Source of the DNA: Variovorax sp. dw_308 | Lineage (GTDB): Bacteria; Pseudomonadota; Gammaproteobacteria; Burkholderiales; Burkholderiaceae_C | Direction of reading: 5' to 3' | NCBI RefSeq assembly: GCF_019207085.1 | Contig: NZ_JAATOM010000015.1 | Coordinates: 1 to 64,000 of the forward strand | DNA length: 64,000 nucleotides | In this document: positions 35,120 to 44,248 of the stretch, in pieces | How the letters are laid out: the number at the start of each line of letters is the position of its first letter | Numbering within the stretch: position 1 is the stretch's first letter | Made by a program: the position numbers and the translations under genes | Notes under the pieces: generated by a model | What the model was told of the DNA's origin: nothing | The model's input: only the letters and a program-made list of their open reading frames with translations | Database searches by the model: none

Positions 35120-38100
35120 GCATGCCCTTGTGGTTGAGTTTGCGATTCGAGTGCGCCGCGGTGCGCGGTGGTCTTGCCGTCGTTCGACGCGGGCAGCAGC
35201 GGCCCGAGCGTCCAGGGGTTGGCGCCCAGCCTGTCCAGGATCGCCCCGCCGCGTTGCTGGTGTTCGCGCTGCTGCGTCGGCGATTTCTCCACGCCGGCCA
35301 GCGCCAGGTGGCACAGCGCTTCCTCCAGCGGCAGCGAGAAATCGACGGCCTCGCGGATGCCCTTGTGCCAGTGCGCGGCCGCCTCGTCCGGCTGCCCCGA
35401 CGCGAGCGCCAGGCGGCCCCGCAGCAGCCTTTCGCGGGGCTTGAAGATCACGATCTTGCTGGCGAAGCGAGAAGCCGCGCGGCAGGCGATGCGTGCCGGG
35501 TCCATGCGCGTGTTCAAGGCAACGTGGGCTTGCGCCGGGCCCTGGGCCAATGCCAGGTGGACCTCGGCCACGGCCGCCACGCTGAGCAGGGCGATGCCCA
35601 TCGTCGGCGCGCTTTCCAGCATGTTGTCAAGCGCCGTCGTGGCGGCGCGCAGGGCCTGCACGGCGTTGCCGGCCTGCAGGTGCGCTGCTGCCTCGATGCC
35701 GTCGCACAGCAGTCGCTCGGCGCGATGCAGGGCTTCGTTGCGCACCAGCGCGATGCGGCGCAGGGCCTGGGCCGGATCGCTTCCGGACAGCATGTCGATC
35801 AATGCCACTCCGCACAGCACCCAGGCGCGCACCGGCACGTTCTCGACCTGTTCGGCCTCATCGCCGAAGGCGCGCAGGGTCGCCTCGGCCTTGGCATAGT
35901 CGCCTCTCAGCAGATCGCTGTACGCCTGGATGACGCGGCACGACTGGAAGCGGAAGCGGTCGCCGATGCGCTGGTAGATCGACGCACCCGCGTCGCAGTG
36001 ACGATCCATCTCTGCCCAATGCCCGGCCTGGAAGGTATAGACCGCGGACAGCAGGTGCGCGAAGCCCTGGTCGTGCAGCGACCCGGCCTGTTCCGCGAGT
36101 GCGATGGACCTCCGCCCGTAGAAGCCGGCGACGCGGTGGAACCCGGCGGTGCCGAAGCCGATGGCCAGTCCGCCGAATCCCTCGACCATCTCGCCGACCG
36201 ATGCCGCTCGCTCGGCACGGTTCAGCGATGTCAGGGTGTCGTGCAGCAGGCCGATCGCATCGCCCCGGAAGTAGGCGCGTTCGGCGCGACGGGTGAAGAT
36301 GTGCGCGCTCAGCCGGTCTCGTGCGCGGGCCTCCTCGTCCTTGTGTCGCCGCATCAGGCCCGAGCGATGGAGCAACTGGCGCGTGGCTTCCACGGCCAGG
36401 CTGGCGGTGACGGCCGCGCGACTGGCAGGAACGTGGATCTCGTTGAGCGTGGCGCACACGCCGAACCAGCTGTGGGCCTCCTCGAAGCGCGAGAGTTCGT
36501 GGCAGGCGTCGCCCTGCAGTCGCGCGAGCTCGGCCTCCTGCTGCGTCGGCAGGACGATGCGGGCCTGCGCGGCCACGCGCTGCAGGTGGCCGACGTGGTT
36601 CAACGCATCATGGTTGGCGCTGCGCTCGATAGCGAAGGTGGCCGCCAGCTGGCGGTAGCGGATGGCCGTGTCGAACTGGGTGGCGTGCTCCCAGTGGTGG
36701 GCCAGTTCGGCGAAATGCGGTGGGAGTTCGCCGGCATGGCGTTGCTCGATGAACTCGGCCAGTTGCCGGTGCAGCGGCTGGCGTTGCCGCAGGGTCAGCA
36801 GGTCGTAGGTGACCTCCTGGATGATGGCGTGGTGGAAGACATAGGCGCCGACGGACTGCGCGTCGGGTTCGAGGATGGCGGCCGTCACCAGGTCCTTCAG
36901 CATGGCGTCGATCCCGGCGTCCTCTACCGGAAGCGGATAGATCGCCCGCACCACCTCGACCGACACCGAGCGGCCGATCACGCTGGCGACCTTGGCCGTC
37001 ATCAGGTGGGAGGGGGCCAGGCCGTCGAGCCGGCTGACGACCAGGTCCCGCACGTTCGTCGGAACGATGCCCGATTCGAGGTCCGACTCCACGATCCGGA
37101 TCTTGCCGTCCCTGACCGCCAGCACGCCGCGCTCCAGCAAGGCCAGCGTCAGCTGCACCGCGTGGAAAGGCAGGCCCTCGCAACGCCGGTGGATGAACTC
37201 GACGAGCCGCTTCGCGACCACGGGCACGCCGAGCAGGTCGGCGACGATGGCCTGGATCGAATCCATCGGCAGTCGCGCGAGCGAAAGCCGCGGGCGCGCG
37301 AGCTCGAACAGTTGCACGCCGTGCGGTGCGGCGCTGCCATCCAGCGGACGCGATGCCAGGACCCACAGCAGTTGGGGCAAGCGCTTGCACAAGCCGAGCA
37401 TCAATTGCGCCGAGGGCTGGTCGATCCAGTGCAGGTCATCGACGGCCAGCACGAGCGGGGCGTCGGCCGCTGCGCGGAGCAGGAGCGCGGCGAGCAGGTC
37501 CTCCAGGCCGGCGAGCCGGGCCTGGCCGCTGATATGGGCCGCCAGTCCGTCGTCCTCGAAATGCAGCGGCAGGATGTCTTCCATCAGCGCGACTCTGGCT
37601 TCCGAGGGGTCGCCGCGCAGCGCCTCGGCCAGCCGCTCCTGCAGCAGCACAGGCGGCGCATCGGGTGGGTCGCCCGGCTTCCATAGAAGGCGTCTCACCA
37701 GGCCGCGGCACGCCGCATACGCCTCCAGCGTCTGGAACGCCGAGGCGGTGGCGAGGATGACGTTGAAGCCGCGCGCGCGCGCAGCCATCTCGACCTGTCG
37801 CAGGAGGTGCGACTTGCCGCCGCCGGACTCCGCCTCGATCGCGACCACCGCGCCCTGGCCTTGCCCCAGGCCATCGAGCGCCCGGTCGAAGGCATGGACC
37901 TCGCTGTCGCGGCCATGCAGCCACTTCGGTCCGCGCGCTTGCGGTGCGCCCGCATCGGGGCCTGGGTTGAAACGGTGCGCCATCAGTGGTTCGCGCATGC
38001 CCTTGATGACGACGGGCAGCGGCGTGGCGAAGCGGAAGTGCGAGGCGGAGGCGGCCGCACGCACGGTCGCGTCGTCGACCAGGATGCCGCCCTGGGCGCC

Positions 38101-39228
38101 CTGCATGAGCCGCGCGCCGCGATACATCAAGGGTCCGTTGACCAGGAAGTGCCGCCGCGTGCGGCTGCCCACGTCGCCGCAGAAGGCGCGCCCCGTGGAA
38201 ACGCCGATCGATGATGCGTGGCCCTGCGCGTGCAGGCCGTCGTGGATGCGGCGCGCGACTTCGAGCGCACGTGCGGCATCGTTCTCGCGTGCCTGCCCGG
38301 GCAATCCGCAGGCGACCAGCACGATCACGCCCTTGTCGCCGACGGCCAGCTCGAACACCCCGGCCCGCAGCGGGTCGATGGCGGACTGCATCGCGTCGAT
38401 CGCCTGGCGAATGCGGTCGGCGAAGTCTTCGGCGCCCAGGTCCAGGTCGCTCAGATGCGTATAGACGATGCTGAGCATGCGGAACTCCGCCATCCAGCCT
38501 GCTTCGGAAGCGGCGGCGCGCTCCATGACGACGCGCGGCACGTAGCGGTGGGCGCGTGCGTCCACCGGCTCGTCGCAACCGGCGGACGGCATGCCAATCG
38601 TCGCCACGGCGTTTCGCAACGAGACGAGACGCCGGAACGTATTCCCCTTCCTTTCGGTGCTCGCGATCGGGCCGACGCGCTCGGCAAAGCCCTCGGTCAT
38701 GACGATTTCGCCGGGGTCGCCGGCATGCGCGAGCGTCGCGAGCTCGTGGATCGGCGCGCCGGTGACCAGGAGGAAGCCGCGCTCGCCCTGGTTCTGGAAG
38801 CCGATGGCCGTGATCGGCCCCGTCGCCAGCGCGATGCGGTGACGCAGCACCACATCGAACATGAGCGGCCGTCCGTCGAACGCGTCCCGTAGCGCGATCG
38901 CCGCGCGGGCCGCCCGGCTCGCAGGGTCGTCCGACACTGGGTCATCGCGCCAGACGGCCAGCACCGCATCGCCTTCGACCTGCACCACGTCGCCGCCGTA
39001 CGCGGCCACGATGTCGAAGACCTCACCGAAGTAGCGATCGAGCACGGTGTTGAGGCGCTCGGCGCCATGCGGGCCCTCCGCCTCGAAGCGCTCGGTCAGC
39101 GGCGACGACCCGGCGATGTCGACCAGCAGGACCACGGCGGGGAATGCTTCGCGCCAGGAGGTCTGTTCCGCTGCCCCTGCTTGCAATTGCGTCTTCAGCA
39201 ATTGGGAGAGGTAGGCGCCGGGCTGCAT
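35116..39228 (-). CDS. Soluble-adenylyl-cyclase-like protein: two cyclase domains, AAA ATPase, TPR
   Basis: With the ATG at 39228 (MQPGAYLSQLLKTQL) the protein is 1370 residues. Extensions upstream would run through the divergent gene. C1 (about 28-205) has LLVDIAGSSPLTERF with metal Asp37 and GGDVVQVEGDAVLAVW with Asp87. C2 (about 248-420) has GDKGVIVLVACGLPG, SIGVSTGRAFCGDVG, then RRHFLVNGPLMYRGARLM. A P-loop ATPase follows (Walker A EAESGGGKSHLL near 466-477, Walker B LVLAVDDLHWID), then a long helical TPR-like region. This order is that of mammalian ADCY10. The adenine-selecting Lys of C1 is Gln83 and the transition-state Asn of C2 is Tyr369, so activity or substrate may differ. Confidence 0.85.
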   Translation of the reverse strand: MQPGAYLSQLLKTQLQAGAAEQTSWREAFPAVVLLVDIAGSSPLTERFEAEGPHGAERLNTVLDRYFGEVFDIVAAYGGDVVQVEGDAVLAVWRDDPVSDDPASRAARAAIALRDAFDGRPLMFDVVLRHRIALATGPITAIGFQNQGERGFLLVTGAPIHELATLAHAGDPGEIVMTEGFAERVGPIASTERKGNTFRRLVSLRNAVATIGMPSAGCDEPVDARAHRYVPRVVMERAAASEAGWMAEFRMLSIVYTHLSDLDLGAEDFADRIRQAIDAMQSAIDPLRAGVFELAVGDKGVIVLVACGLPGQARENDAARALEVARRIHDGLHAQGHASSIGVSTGRAFCGDVGSRTRRHFLVNGPLMYRGARLMQGAQGGILVDDATVRAAASASHFRFATPLPVVIKGMREPLMAHRFNPGPDAGAPQARGPKWLHGRDSEVHAFDRALDGLGQGQGAVVAIEAESGGGKSHLLRQVEMAARARGFNVILATASAFQTLEAYAACRGLVRRLLWKPGDPPDAPPVLLQERLAEALRGDPSEARVALMEDILPLHFEDDGLAAHISGQARLAGLEDLLAALLLRAAADAPLVLAVDDLHWIDQPSAQLMLGLCKRLPQLLWVLASRPLDGSAAPHGVQLFELARPRLSLARLPMDSIQAIVADLLGVPVVAKRLVEFIHRRCEGLPFHAVQLTLALLERGVLAVRDGKIRIVESDLESGIVPTNVRDLVVSRLDGLAPSHLMTAKVASVIGRSVSVEVVRAIYPLPVEDAGIDAMLKDLVTAAILEPDAQSVGAYVFHHAIIQEVTYDLLTLRQRQPLHRQLAEFIEQRHAGELPPHFAELAHHWEHATQFDTAIRYRQLAATFAIERSANHDALNHVGHLQRVAAQARIVLPTQQEAELARLQGDACHELSRFEEAHSWFGVCATLNEIHVPASRAAVTASLAVEATRQLLHRSGLMRRHKDEEARARDRLSAHIFTRRAERAYFRGDAIGLLHDTLTSLNRAERAASVGEMVEGFGGLAIGFGTAGFHRVAGFYGRRSIALAEQAGSLHDQGFAHLLSAVYTFQAGHWAEMDRHCDAGASIYQRIGDRFRFQSCRVIQAYSDLLRGDYAKAEATLRAFGDEAEQVENVPVRAWVLCGVALIDMLSGSDPAQALRRIALVRNEALHRAERLLCDGIEAAAHLQAGNAVQALRAATTALDNMLESAPTMGIALLSVAAVAEVHLALAQGPAQAHVALNTRMDPARIACRAASRFASKIVIFKPRERLLRGRLALASGQPDEAAAHWHKGIREAVDFSLPLEEALCHLALAGVEKSPTQQREHQQRGGAILDRLGANPWTLGPLLPASNDGKTTAHRGALESQTQPQGHA

Positions 39229-39354
39229 GACCGAATGTAAACCGCGCACCGGCGCAGCGGAACCCCTTGCGCGCGGCGTTGGCGTCTGTTGGCTGGCGGC
39301 CGGCCCCATGGCGCGGCTGGCGGAAACGGCGCAGCATCGGGGCACGAACGCACG

Positions 39355-42300
39355 ATGACCCAGACCTGTACCGGCTGCGGTGCCCAGGCGCCGCCTGACG
39401 CTTCCTTCTGCCCGCGCTGCGGCCGTCGGCTGGCGAGTCTGTGCCCGGCGTGCGGTTGCGCATGCGACCCGGACTTCGCGTTCTGTCCGCGCTGCGGTGC
39501 GCGACGCGAGTCCAACGCCGCGCCGCTGGTCGCACCACCGCCATCGCCAGCAGCAATTACGACAACGCCCGCAGCAGCGCCAGCGACCGAGACCGCCGAC
39601 CACGAGGCCGACCGCCGCCAGGTCACCATCCTCTTTGCCGACCTCACCGGCTTCACCTCCCTGGCCGAGCGGCTCGACCCCGAGACCGTGCGCAGCTTCC
39701 AGAACGCCTTGTTCGAGACGATGGCCCAGGCCATCGCCCACTACGACGGCTTCGTCGAGAAGTTCGTCGGCGATGCGGTGATGGCCGTGTTCGGCGCGCC
39801 GCGCGCGCACGAGGACGACCCGCTGCGCGCCATCGAGGCCGCGCAGGAAATGCTGCAGGGGGTGGAGCGCCTGAGCCAGCGCTGGGCCGCGCGACTGGGC
39901 CGTGGCGTGACGCTGCACATCGGCGTGCACACCGGCGCCGTGGTCGCCGGCAGCCTGGGCAGCGGTGCGGGCGGCACCTATGCCGTGACCGGCGACACGG
40001 TCAACACCGCATCGCGCCTGCTCACGGCCGCGGAGCCCGGTACGGTGCTGGTGTCGGAGGCGACGCAGGCCATGGTGCGGCACCGCTTCGACTTCGACGC
40101 GCCCGCCGAACTGGCGCTGCGCGGCAAGGCGCAGCCGATGCGGGTGTATCGACTGGTCGGCCTGCGCAAGGACGAGGCCTCCGCACGCGGCCTGGCCGAC
40201 CTGGGCCTGGCCGCGCCGATGGTCGGGCGCGGCGATGCCATCGAAGGCCTGCTGGCCGCGTTCGACCGCATGCAGCAGGGCCGGGCGCAACTGGTGACGC
40301 TCACCGGTGAGGCGGGGGCCGGCAAGTCTCGACTGCTCGCCGAACTGTTCGCGCGGCTCGCGGATGACCCGCGCCTGGCCGCCACAGGTGTGCGCCGAAC
40401 CACCTGCTCGCCACTGGGCGAACCGACCTACGGCGCCTTTGGCGCATTGTTCCGCGATGCCTACCGCGTGGAGGCCGGCGATTCGCTGGACGTGGCCCGG
40501 CGCAAGCTGCAGGAAGGCTTGCTGGCCCTCGGCGCCGATGCCGACGAGGCCGCAGCGGTCGCGCAGGTCATCCATTACCTGCTCGGCATCCAGGAAGGCC
40601 GCCCGCCCGATATCGAGCCCGAGCAGTTGCAGCGCCAGATCTCGCTGGCCGCGCGCGCCTTGATCGAACGGCGGCTGTCGGCGCAGCCGCTCCTGCTCGT
40701 GATCGACGACCTGCAATGGGCCGATGCCGCATCGTTCGGCCTGCTGCGCGAAGTCGTGGACCACTTCGCCGACCGGCCGCTGATGCTGCTGGTCGCGCAG
40801 CGCCCCGACGCACGAGCGCTGCTTGTCGCGCGGGCCGAGCCATCAGCGGTCGCACTCGGTCCGCTGCGCGACGACGAGGCCCGCGAACTGGTGAACCATC
40901 TGCTCGGCGCGCCAGAGGGCGACGACCTCGCGGCGGTGCGCGACCTGGTCGCGGCGCGCGCCGGTGGCAATCCGCTGTTCGTCGAGGAGATCGTCCGCAG
41001 CCTGGCCGGTGCCGGTGTGCTGGCGCGCCAGGGCGACCGGTGGGTCTGCGAGGCGGCGCACGATGCGCTTGACGTGCCGCAGACGCTCTACGGCCTGCTG
41101 CTGTCGCGCATCGACCGGCTCGGCGCGGAAGATCGCCGCGCCTTGCAGGAGGCCGCAGTGCTGGGCGCCCGCTTCAGCCCCGCGCTGTTGCGGCGCATCG
41201 CCAGCGAACCGGTGTTCATCGATGCGGCGCTGGCCCGGCTCGCCGCCGCCGACCTGGTCCGCGCCGGCGCGACGGAGGCCGCGGACTGGCGCTTCACTCA
41301 CGCGCTGCTGCATGACGTGGCCTATCAGAACCTCTTGCTCACGCGGCGCACCGAACTGCATCACCGCGCCGGCCGCGCGCTCGAAGCCGTGACCCGCATC
41401 GCGGCGGAACAAGACGCCGATGCCACGGCGGGCGCGCCTGATGAAGCACGCAGCAGCAGCCCGCGCCGGCTCGCCGAACTGGAGGCGCTCGGCCATCACT
41501 GGAGCCTGTCGCCGGACAAGGCCCGCGGCGCGCACTACCTGCTGGCGGCGGGCGACTGGGCGCGCGGCGTGTATGCCAACGACGATGCGCTGCGCCACTA
41601 CGAGCGCGCCTTGTCCACCCTCGCCGATGCGCTGCCGGAAACGCCGCAGGCCATCGCGCAGATTGACGCCGCCCGGCTCGATGCGCGCGAACGCCTGGGC
41701 GACCTGTTCGGCCTGCAGGGCCGGCGCAGCGAAGCGCTGGCGCACTACGACGCGGTCAGGCAGGCCATCGAGGCACGCGATGAACCCGTGCGCAGCGCGC
41801 GCGTCCTGCGCAAGATCGGCGGCCTGCACTGGGAGGCCGGCGAACGCGAACGCGCCGGCGCCTGTTTCAGCGCCGGCCTGGCGCGCCTGGGCGAGGGCGG
41901 CGACCCCATCGAGCGCGCTCACCTGTTCCAGGAGATGGGCCGCCTCGCCTTCCGCGCCGGCGACAACGCCACCGCCCTCACGCTCGCGCAACGCGCGCTG
42001 GCCGAGGTTCCCGCCGACGCCGACACCGACGGCGCGGGCCGCACGCGCGAAGCGATCGTGGTCCGTGCCGCGGCCTGCAATACGCTGGGCGTCACGCTCG
42101 CGCGGCTCGGTCGGCAGGCGGAAGCCGTGCAACAGATCGAGCTCAGCGTCGCGCAGGCGGAGGCCCACAACCTGCTGCAGGCCGCCTGCCGCGGCTACAC
42201 CAACCTCGGCGTGCTCTATGCGACGCTGGACCCGCAGCGCAGCATCGACACCTGCCTGCGCGGCCTCGCGACCGCGAAGAAGGTCGGCGACCTCGGCTTC

Positions 42301-42696
42301 CAGTCGCGCCTGTATGCCAACTTGGCCGTCGCCTATTGCGCGCTGACCAACCGCTGCGAGGACGAGGGCATCGAGGCCGCGCGCGCCGCCGCCAGCCTGG
42401 ACCGCCGCCTCGGCCTGCTCGACCACCTGGCCGTGCCGCTGATCGTGCTGGGCCAGATCTACCAGTGCCACGGCGACTCGGCGAAGGCTTTCACGTCTTA
42501 TACGGAAGCGTTGCAATTGGCCGAGCAGATCGACGAGCCGCAATTGCTCTTCCCTTGCTACGATGGATTGGCTACCCTGTACCTCGACGCGGGACGCCCG
42601 GCCCAGGCCGAGGGCTGGTTCCAGAAGGCCCAGGCGGTCTGCGAACGCGCCGGCCTGGAGCCCGATGCGCTGATGGTGCTTCCGTTCCTCTGCTGA
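39355..42696 (+). CDS. Zinc-ribbon class III nucleotidyl cyclase with AAA ATPase and TPR
   Basis: A 1113-residue protein starting at the ATG at 39355. Residues 1-50 hold double zinc ribbons with CxxC pairs at 5/8, 19/22, 30/33 and 44/47. The cyclase domain (about 88-265) has a canonical site: FADLTGFTSL with metal Asp96, VEKFVGDAVMAVFG with purine Lys136 and metal Asp140, then AVTGDTVNTASRL with Thr212, Asn217 and Arg221, all typical of adenylyl cyclase. A STAND-like ATPase follows (Walker A GEAGAGKSRLL near 318-327, Walker B LLLVIDDLQWAD), then TPR helices. It is divergent from the sAC-like gene across 126 bases. It likely makes cAMP in response to a cytosolic or metal/redox cue. Confidence 0.88.
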   Translation: MTQTCTGCGAQAPPDASFCPRCGRRLASLCPACGCACDPDFAFCPRCGARRESNAAPLVAPPPSPAAITTTPAAAPATETADHEADRRQVTILFADLTGFTSLAERLDPETVRSFQNALFETMAQAIAHYDGFVEKFVGDAVMAVFGAPRAHEDDPLRAIEAAQEMLQGVERLSQRWAARLGRGVTLHIGVHTGAVVAGSLGSGAGGTYAVTGDTVNTASRLLTAAEPGTVLVSEATQAMVRHRFDFDAPAELALRGKAQPMRVYRLVGLRKDEASARGLADLGLAAPMVGRGDAIEGLLAAFDRMQQGRAQLVTLTGEAGAGKSRLLAELFARLADDPRLAATGVRRTTCSPLGEPTYGAFGALFRDAYRVEAGDSLDVARRKLQEGLLALGADADEAAAVAQVIHYLLGIQEGRPPDIEPEQLQRQISLAARALIERRLSAQPLLLVIDDLQWADAASFGLLREVVDHFADRPLMLLVAQRPDARALLVARAEPSAVALGPLRDDEARELVNHLLGAPEGDDLAAVRDLVAARAGGNPLFVEEIVRSLAGAGVLARQGDRWVCEAAHDALDVPQTLYGLLLSRIDRLGAEDRRALQEAAVLGARFSPALLRRIASEPVFIDAALARLAAADLVRAGATEAADWRFTHALLHDVAYQNLLLTRRTELHHRAGRALEAVTRIAAEQDADATAGAPDEARSSSPRRLAELEALGHHWSLSPDKARGAHYLLAAGDWARGVYANDDALRHYERALSTLADALPETPQAIAQIDAARLDARERLGDLFGLQGRRSEALAHYDAVRQAIEARDEPVRSARVLRKIGGLHWEAGERERAGACFSAGLARLGEGGDPIERAHLFQEMGRLAFRAGDNATALTLAQRALAEVPADADTDGAGRTREAIVVRAAACNTLGVTLARLGRQAEAVQQIELSVAQAEAHNLLQAACRGYTNLGVLYATLDPQRSIDTCLRGLATAKKVGDLGFQSRLYANLAVAYCALTNRCEDEGIEAARAAASLDRRLGLLDHLAVPLIVLGQIYQCHGDSAKAFTSYTEALQLAEQIDEPQLLFPCYDGLATLYLDAGRPAQAEGWFQKAQAVCERAGLEPDALMVLPFLC

Positions 42697-42729
42697 CGTT
42701 CCTCTGCCGAATTTGCGAAAGGAGTCGAC

Positions 42730-43383
42730 ATGACTGCTGCAATGACGCAACCCGTGGGGCCGGGCCAGCCGGCGCCCGATTTCTCGCTCCCGGCGGTGGC
42801 CGGCTCCGACACCATTTCACTGGCCGACTACCGTGGGCGCAGCCCCGTGTTCCTCGCGCTCATGGTCGGCCTGTGGTGCCCCTTCTGCCGACGGCAACTG
42901 GCCCAGATCAGCGGCTACGAAGGCAAGCTGAAGGCGCTGGGCGTCGAAAGCCTGGCCGTCGTCGCCACCGACCCCGAAAACGCGCGCATGTACTTCAAGT
43001 TCCGGCCCACCAGGCTGCGCCTCGCGTCCGACCCCTTCCTGTCGACGCACCGCGCCTTCGGCGTGCCCAAGCCCGAGCCGAGCCCGGAGATGCTGGAAGC
43101 GCTGGAGCAGATCATCGTCAATCCCTTTGGCGACCTGCCCGAGCCGATGCCCATCGTGGCTGCCGCCAAGGCGATGGACCGGATCGACGGCTACGTCCCC
43201 ACGCCGAGCGACCAGGGCGATGTCGATCGGCAATGGCCGCAACTGAAGGCGCTGTTCATGATCGACCGCGAGGGCATCGTGCGCTGGGCCTGCATCGAGT
43301 GCCAGGACGAAGGGCTGGCCGGCATCGGCAAGCTGTCGTCGGAAGAGTCCATCATCGAGGCGGCACGCACGCTGCTGCACTGA
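42730..43383 (+). CDS. Peroxiredoxin-like (AhpC/TSA) protein
   Basis: A 217-residue thioredoxin-fold protein starting MTAAMTQPVGPGQPAPDFSL. The AhpC/TSA motif is VGLWCPFCRRQL with a CxxC-type pair rather than the single peroxidatic Cys of classical AhpC, and RLASDPFLSTHRAFGVPKPE follows. A further Cys pair lies near the C-terminus (RWACIECQDEG). It is cytosolic, since no signal peptide is present. It starts 33 bases after the zinc-ribbon cyclase and may be co-transcribed; a thiol-redox link to the eight-Cys ribbon is speculative. Exact substrate is unknown. Confidence 0.82.
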   Translation: MTAAMTQPVGPGQPAPDFSLPAVAGSDTISLADYRGRSPVFLALMVGLWCPFCRRQLAQISGYEGKLKALGVESLAVVATDPENARMYFKFRPTRLRLASDPFLSTHRAFGVPKPEPSPEMLEALEQIIVNPFGDLPEPMPIVAAAKAMDRIDGYVPTPSDQGDVDRQWPQLKALFMIDREGIVRWACIECQDEGLAGIGKLSSEESIIEAARTLLH

Positions 43384-43389
43384 GCTCGC

Positions 43390-44112
43390 TCACTGCACGC
43401 TGCCTTCCGCCGCCAGCCCCGCCGGCCGGGTGCTGGCCGCGACCATCGCTTCCAGCCGCTGCCGGTCGGCGATCAGGCGGCCGGCCACCAGCGACACGAC
43501 CTGGAAGCCGAAGGCCGGGTTCTGGAAATACAGCTCCCGGAAGGTGTGCTCGTCGATGCGCAGCACCGTGCACTTGGTGACGCAGCGCGCCGTCAGCGTG
43601 CGGCGCTTGTCGGGTGCGAAGAAGGCGATCTCGCCGAACAGCCGGCCGGGCTCCATCTCCTGACGGATCTCGACGAACTCCATGCGGCCGTCGGCCAGAA
43701 AGTACAGGTGCGAGGCCTCGTCGCCCTTGCGGAACAGCACCTGTCCCGCGCGCAGGCGCTGCTTGCGCATGTAGGGCCGCAGCCAGACGCCAGAGAGGTC
43801 GCTCTGCTCGGCCGCCTTCGTCACCTGCCGCGTGAGCCGCGCCATTTCAGCGAGGCGCCAGATGTTGATCGGCAGCAACGCGCCGTGCAGCAGGATCATG
43901 ATGAAGGCCGGGTGCAGCGCCCCGTAGACCAGGAAGCCGACATTGCCCGCCACGGCCAGGTAGCGCAGCGGGATCATGGTTTTCACGAAGGAGCTGACCA
44001 CCACCAGCAGCCCGGCGATGCCCGCCGCGAAGAGCGCGATGGTGCCCGAGGTCGTAGCGAGCGCGGTCTCCAGGCTATTGGTGGCAAGCGCGTACAGGTC
44101 AGGCATGGCCAT
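43390..44112 (-). CDS. Three-TM cyclic nucleotide-binding membrane protein (Popeye-like layout)
   Basis: A 240-residue protein with a GAGGAA ribosome site before the ATG at 44112. Three hydrophobic segments span about residues 22-44 (TIALFAAGIAGLLVVVSSF), 47-66 and 68-88. They are followed by a cytoplasmic cyclic-nucleotide-binding domain (about 112-215): AGQVLFRKGDEASHLYFLAD, the phosphate cassette GRLFGEIAFFAPDKRRTLTA with Glu and Arg, and CTVLRIDEHTFRELYFQNP. Three membrane spans plus one such domain is the layout of animal Popeye proteins; whether it is homologous is not shown here. It has no DNA-binding or channel part. It is convergent with the redoxin and divergent from the LuxR-type cyclase. 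Confidence 0.82.
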   Translation of the reverse strand: MAMPDLYALATNSLETALATTSGTIALFAAGIAGLLVVVSSFVKTMIPLRYLAVAGNVGFLVYGALHPAFIMILLHGALLPINIWRLAEMARLTRQVTKAAEQSDLSGVWLRPYMRKQRLRAGQVLFRKGDEASHLYFLADGRMEFVEIRQEMEPGRLFGEIAFFAPDKRRTLTARCVTKCTVLRIDEHTFRELYFQNPAFGFQVVSLVAGRLIADRQRLEAMVAASTRPAGLAAEGSVQ

Positions 44113-44156
44113 GCGAGTTCCTCGTTGAGCACTTCAAATGTGCCACAGGCGGACGT

Positions 44157-44185
44157 TTGACCGTGAGGGTGTGGATGCTGATACT
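44157..44185 (+). promoter_or_regulatory. Promoter of the LuxR-type cyclase gene
   Basis: -35 TTGACC (44157-44162), a 17-base spacer and -10 GATACT (44180-44185), placing transcription start near 44192, about 57 bases before the ATG. It lies in the 136-base gap divergent from the cyclic-nucleotide-binding membrane protein gene. Confidence 0.6.
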
Positions 44186-44248
44186 GGCCCTGCGCCCGCA
44201 CCCGGACCTATCCCATGGCCATGCCAATGCGGAGTCGCCGCCGATGCC

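Noticed and set aside
39229..40764. N-terminal extension of the sAC-like cyclase to 1882 residues
   Set aside because: It would lie antisense to the zinc-ribbon cyclase gene and has no domain; the ATG at 39228 directly precedes the C1 domain.
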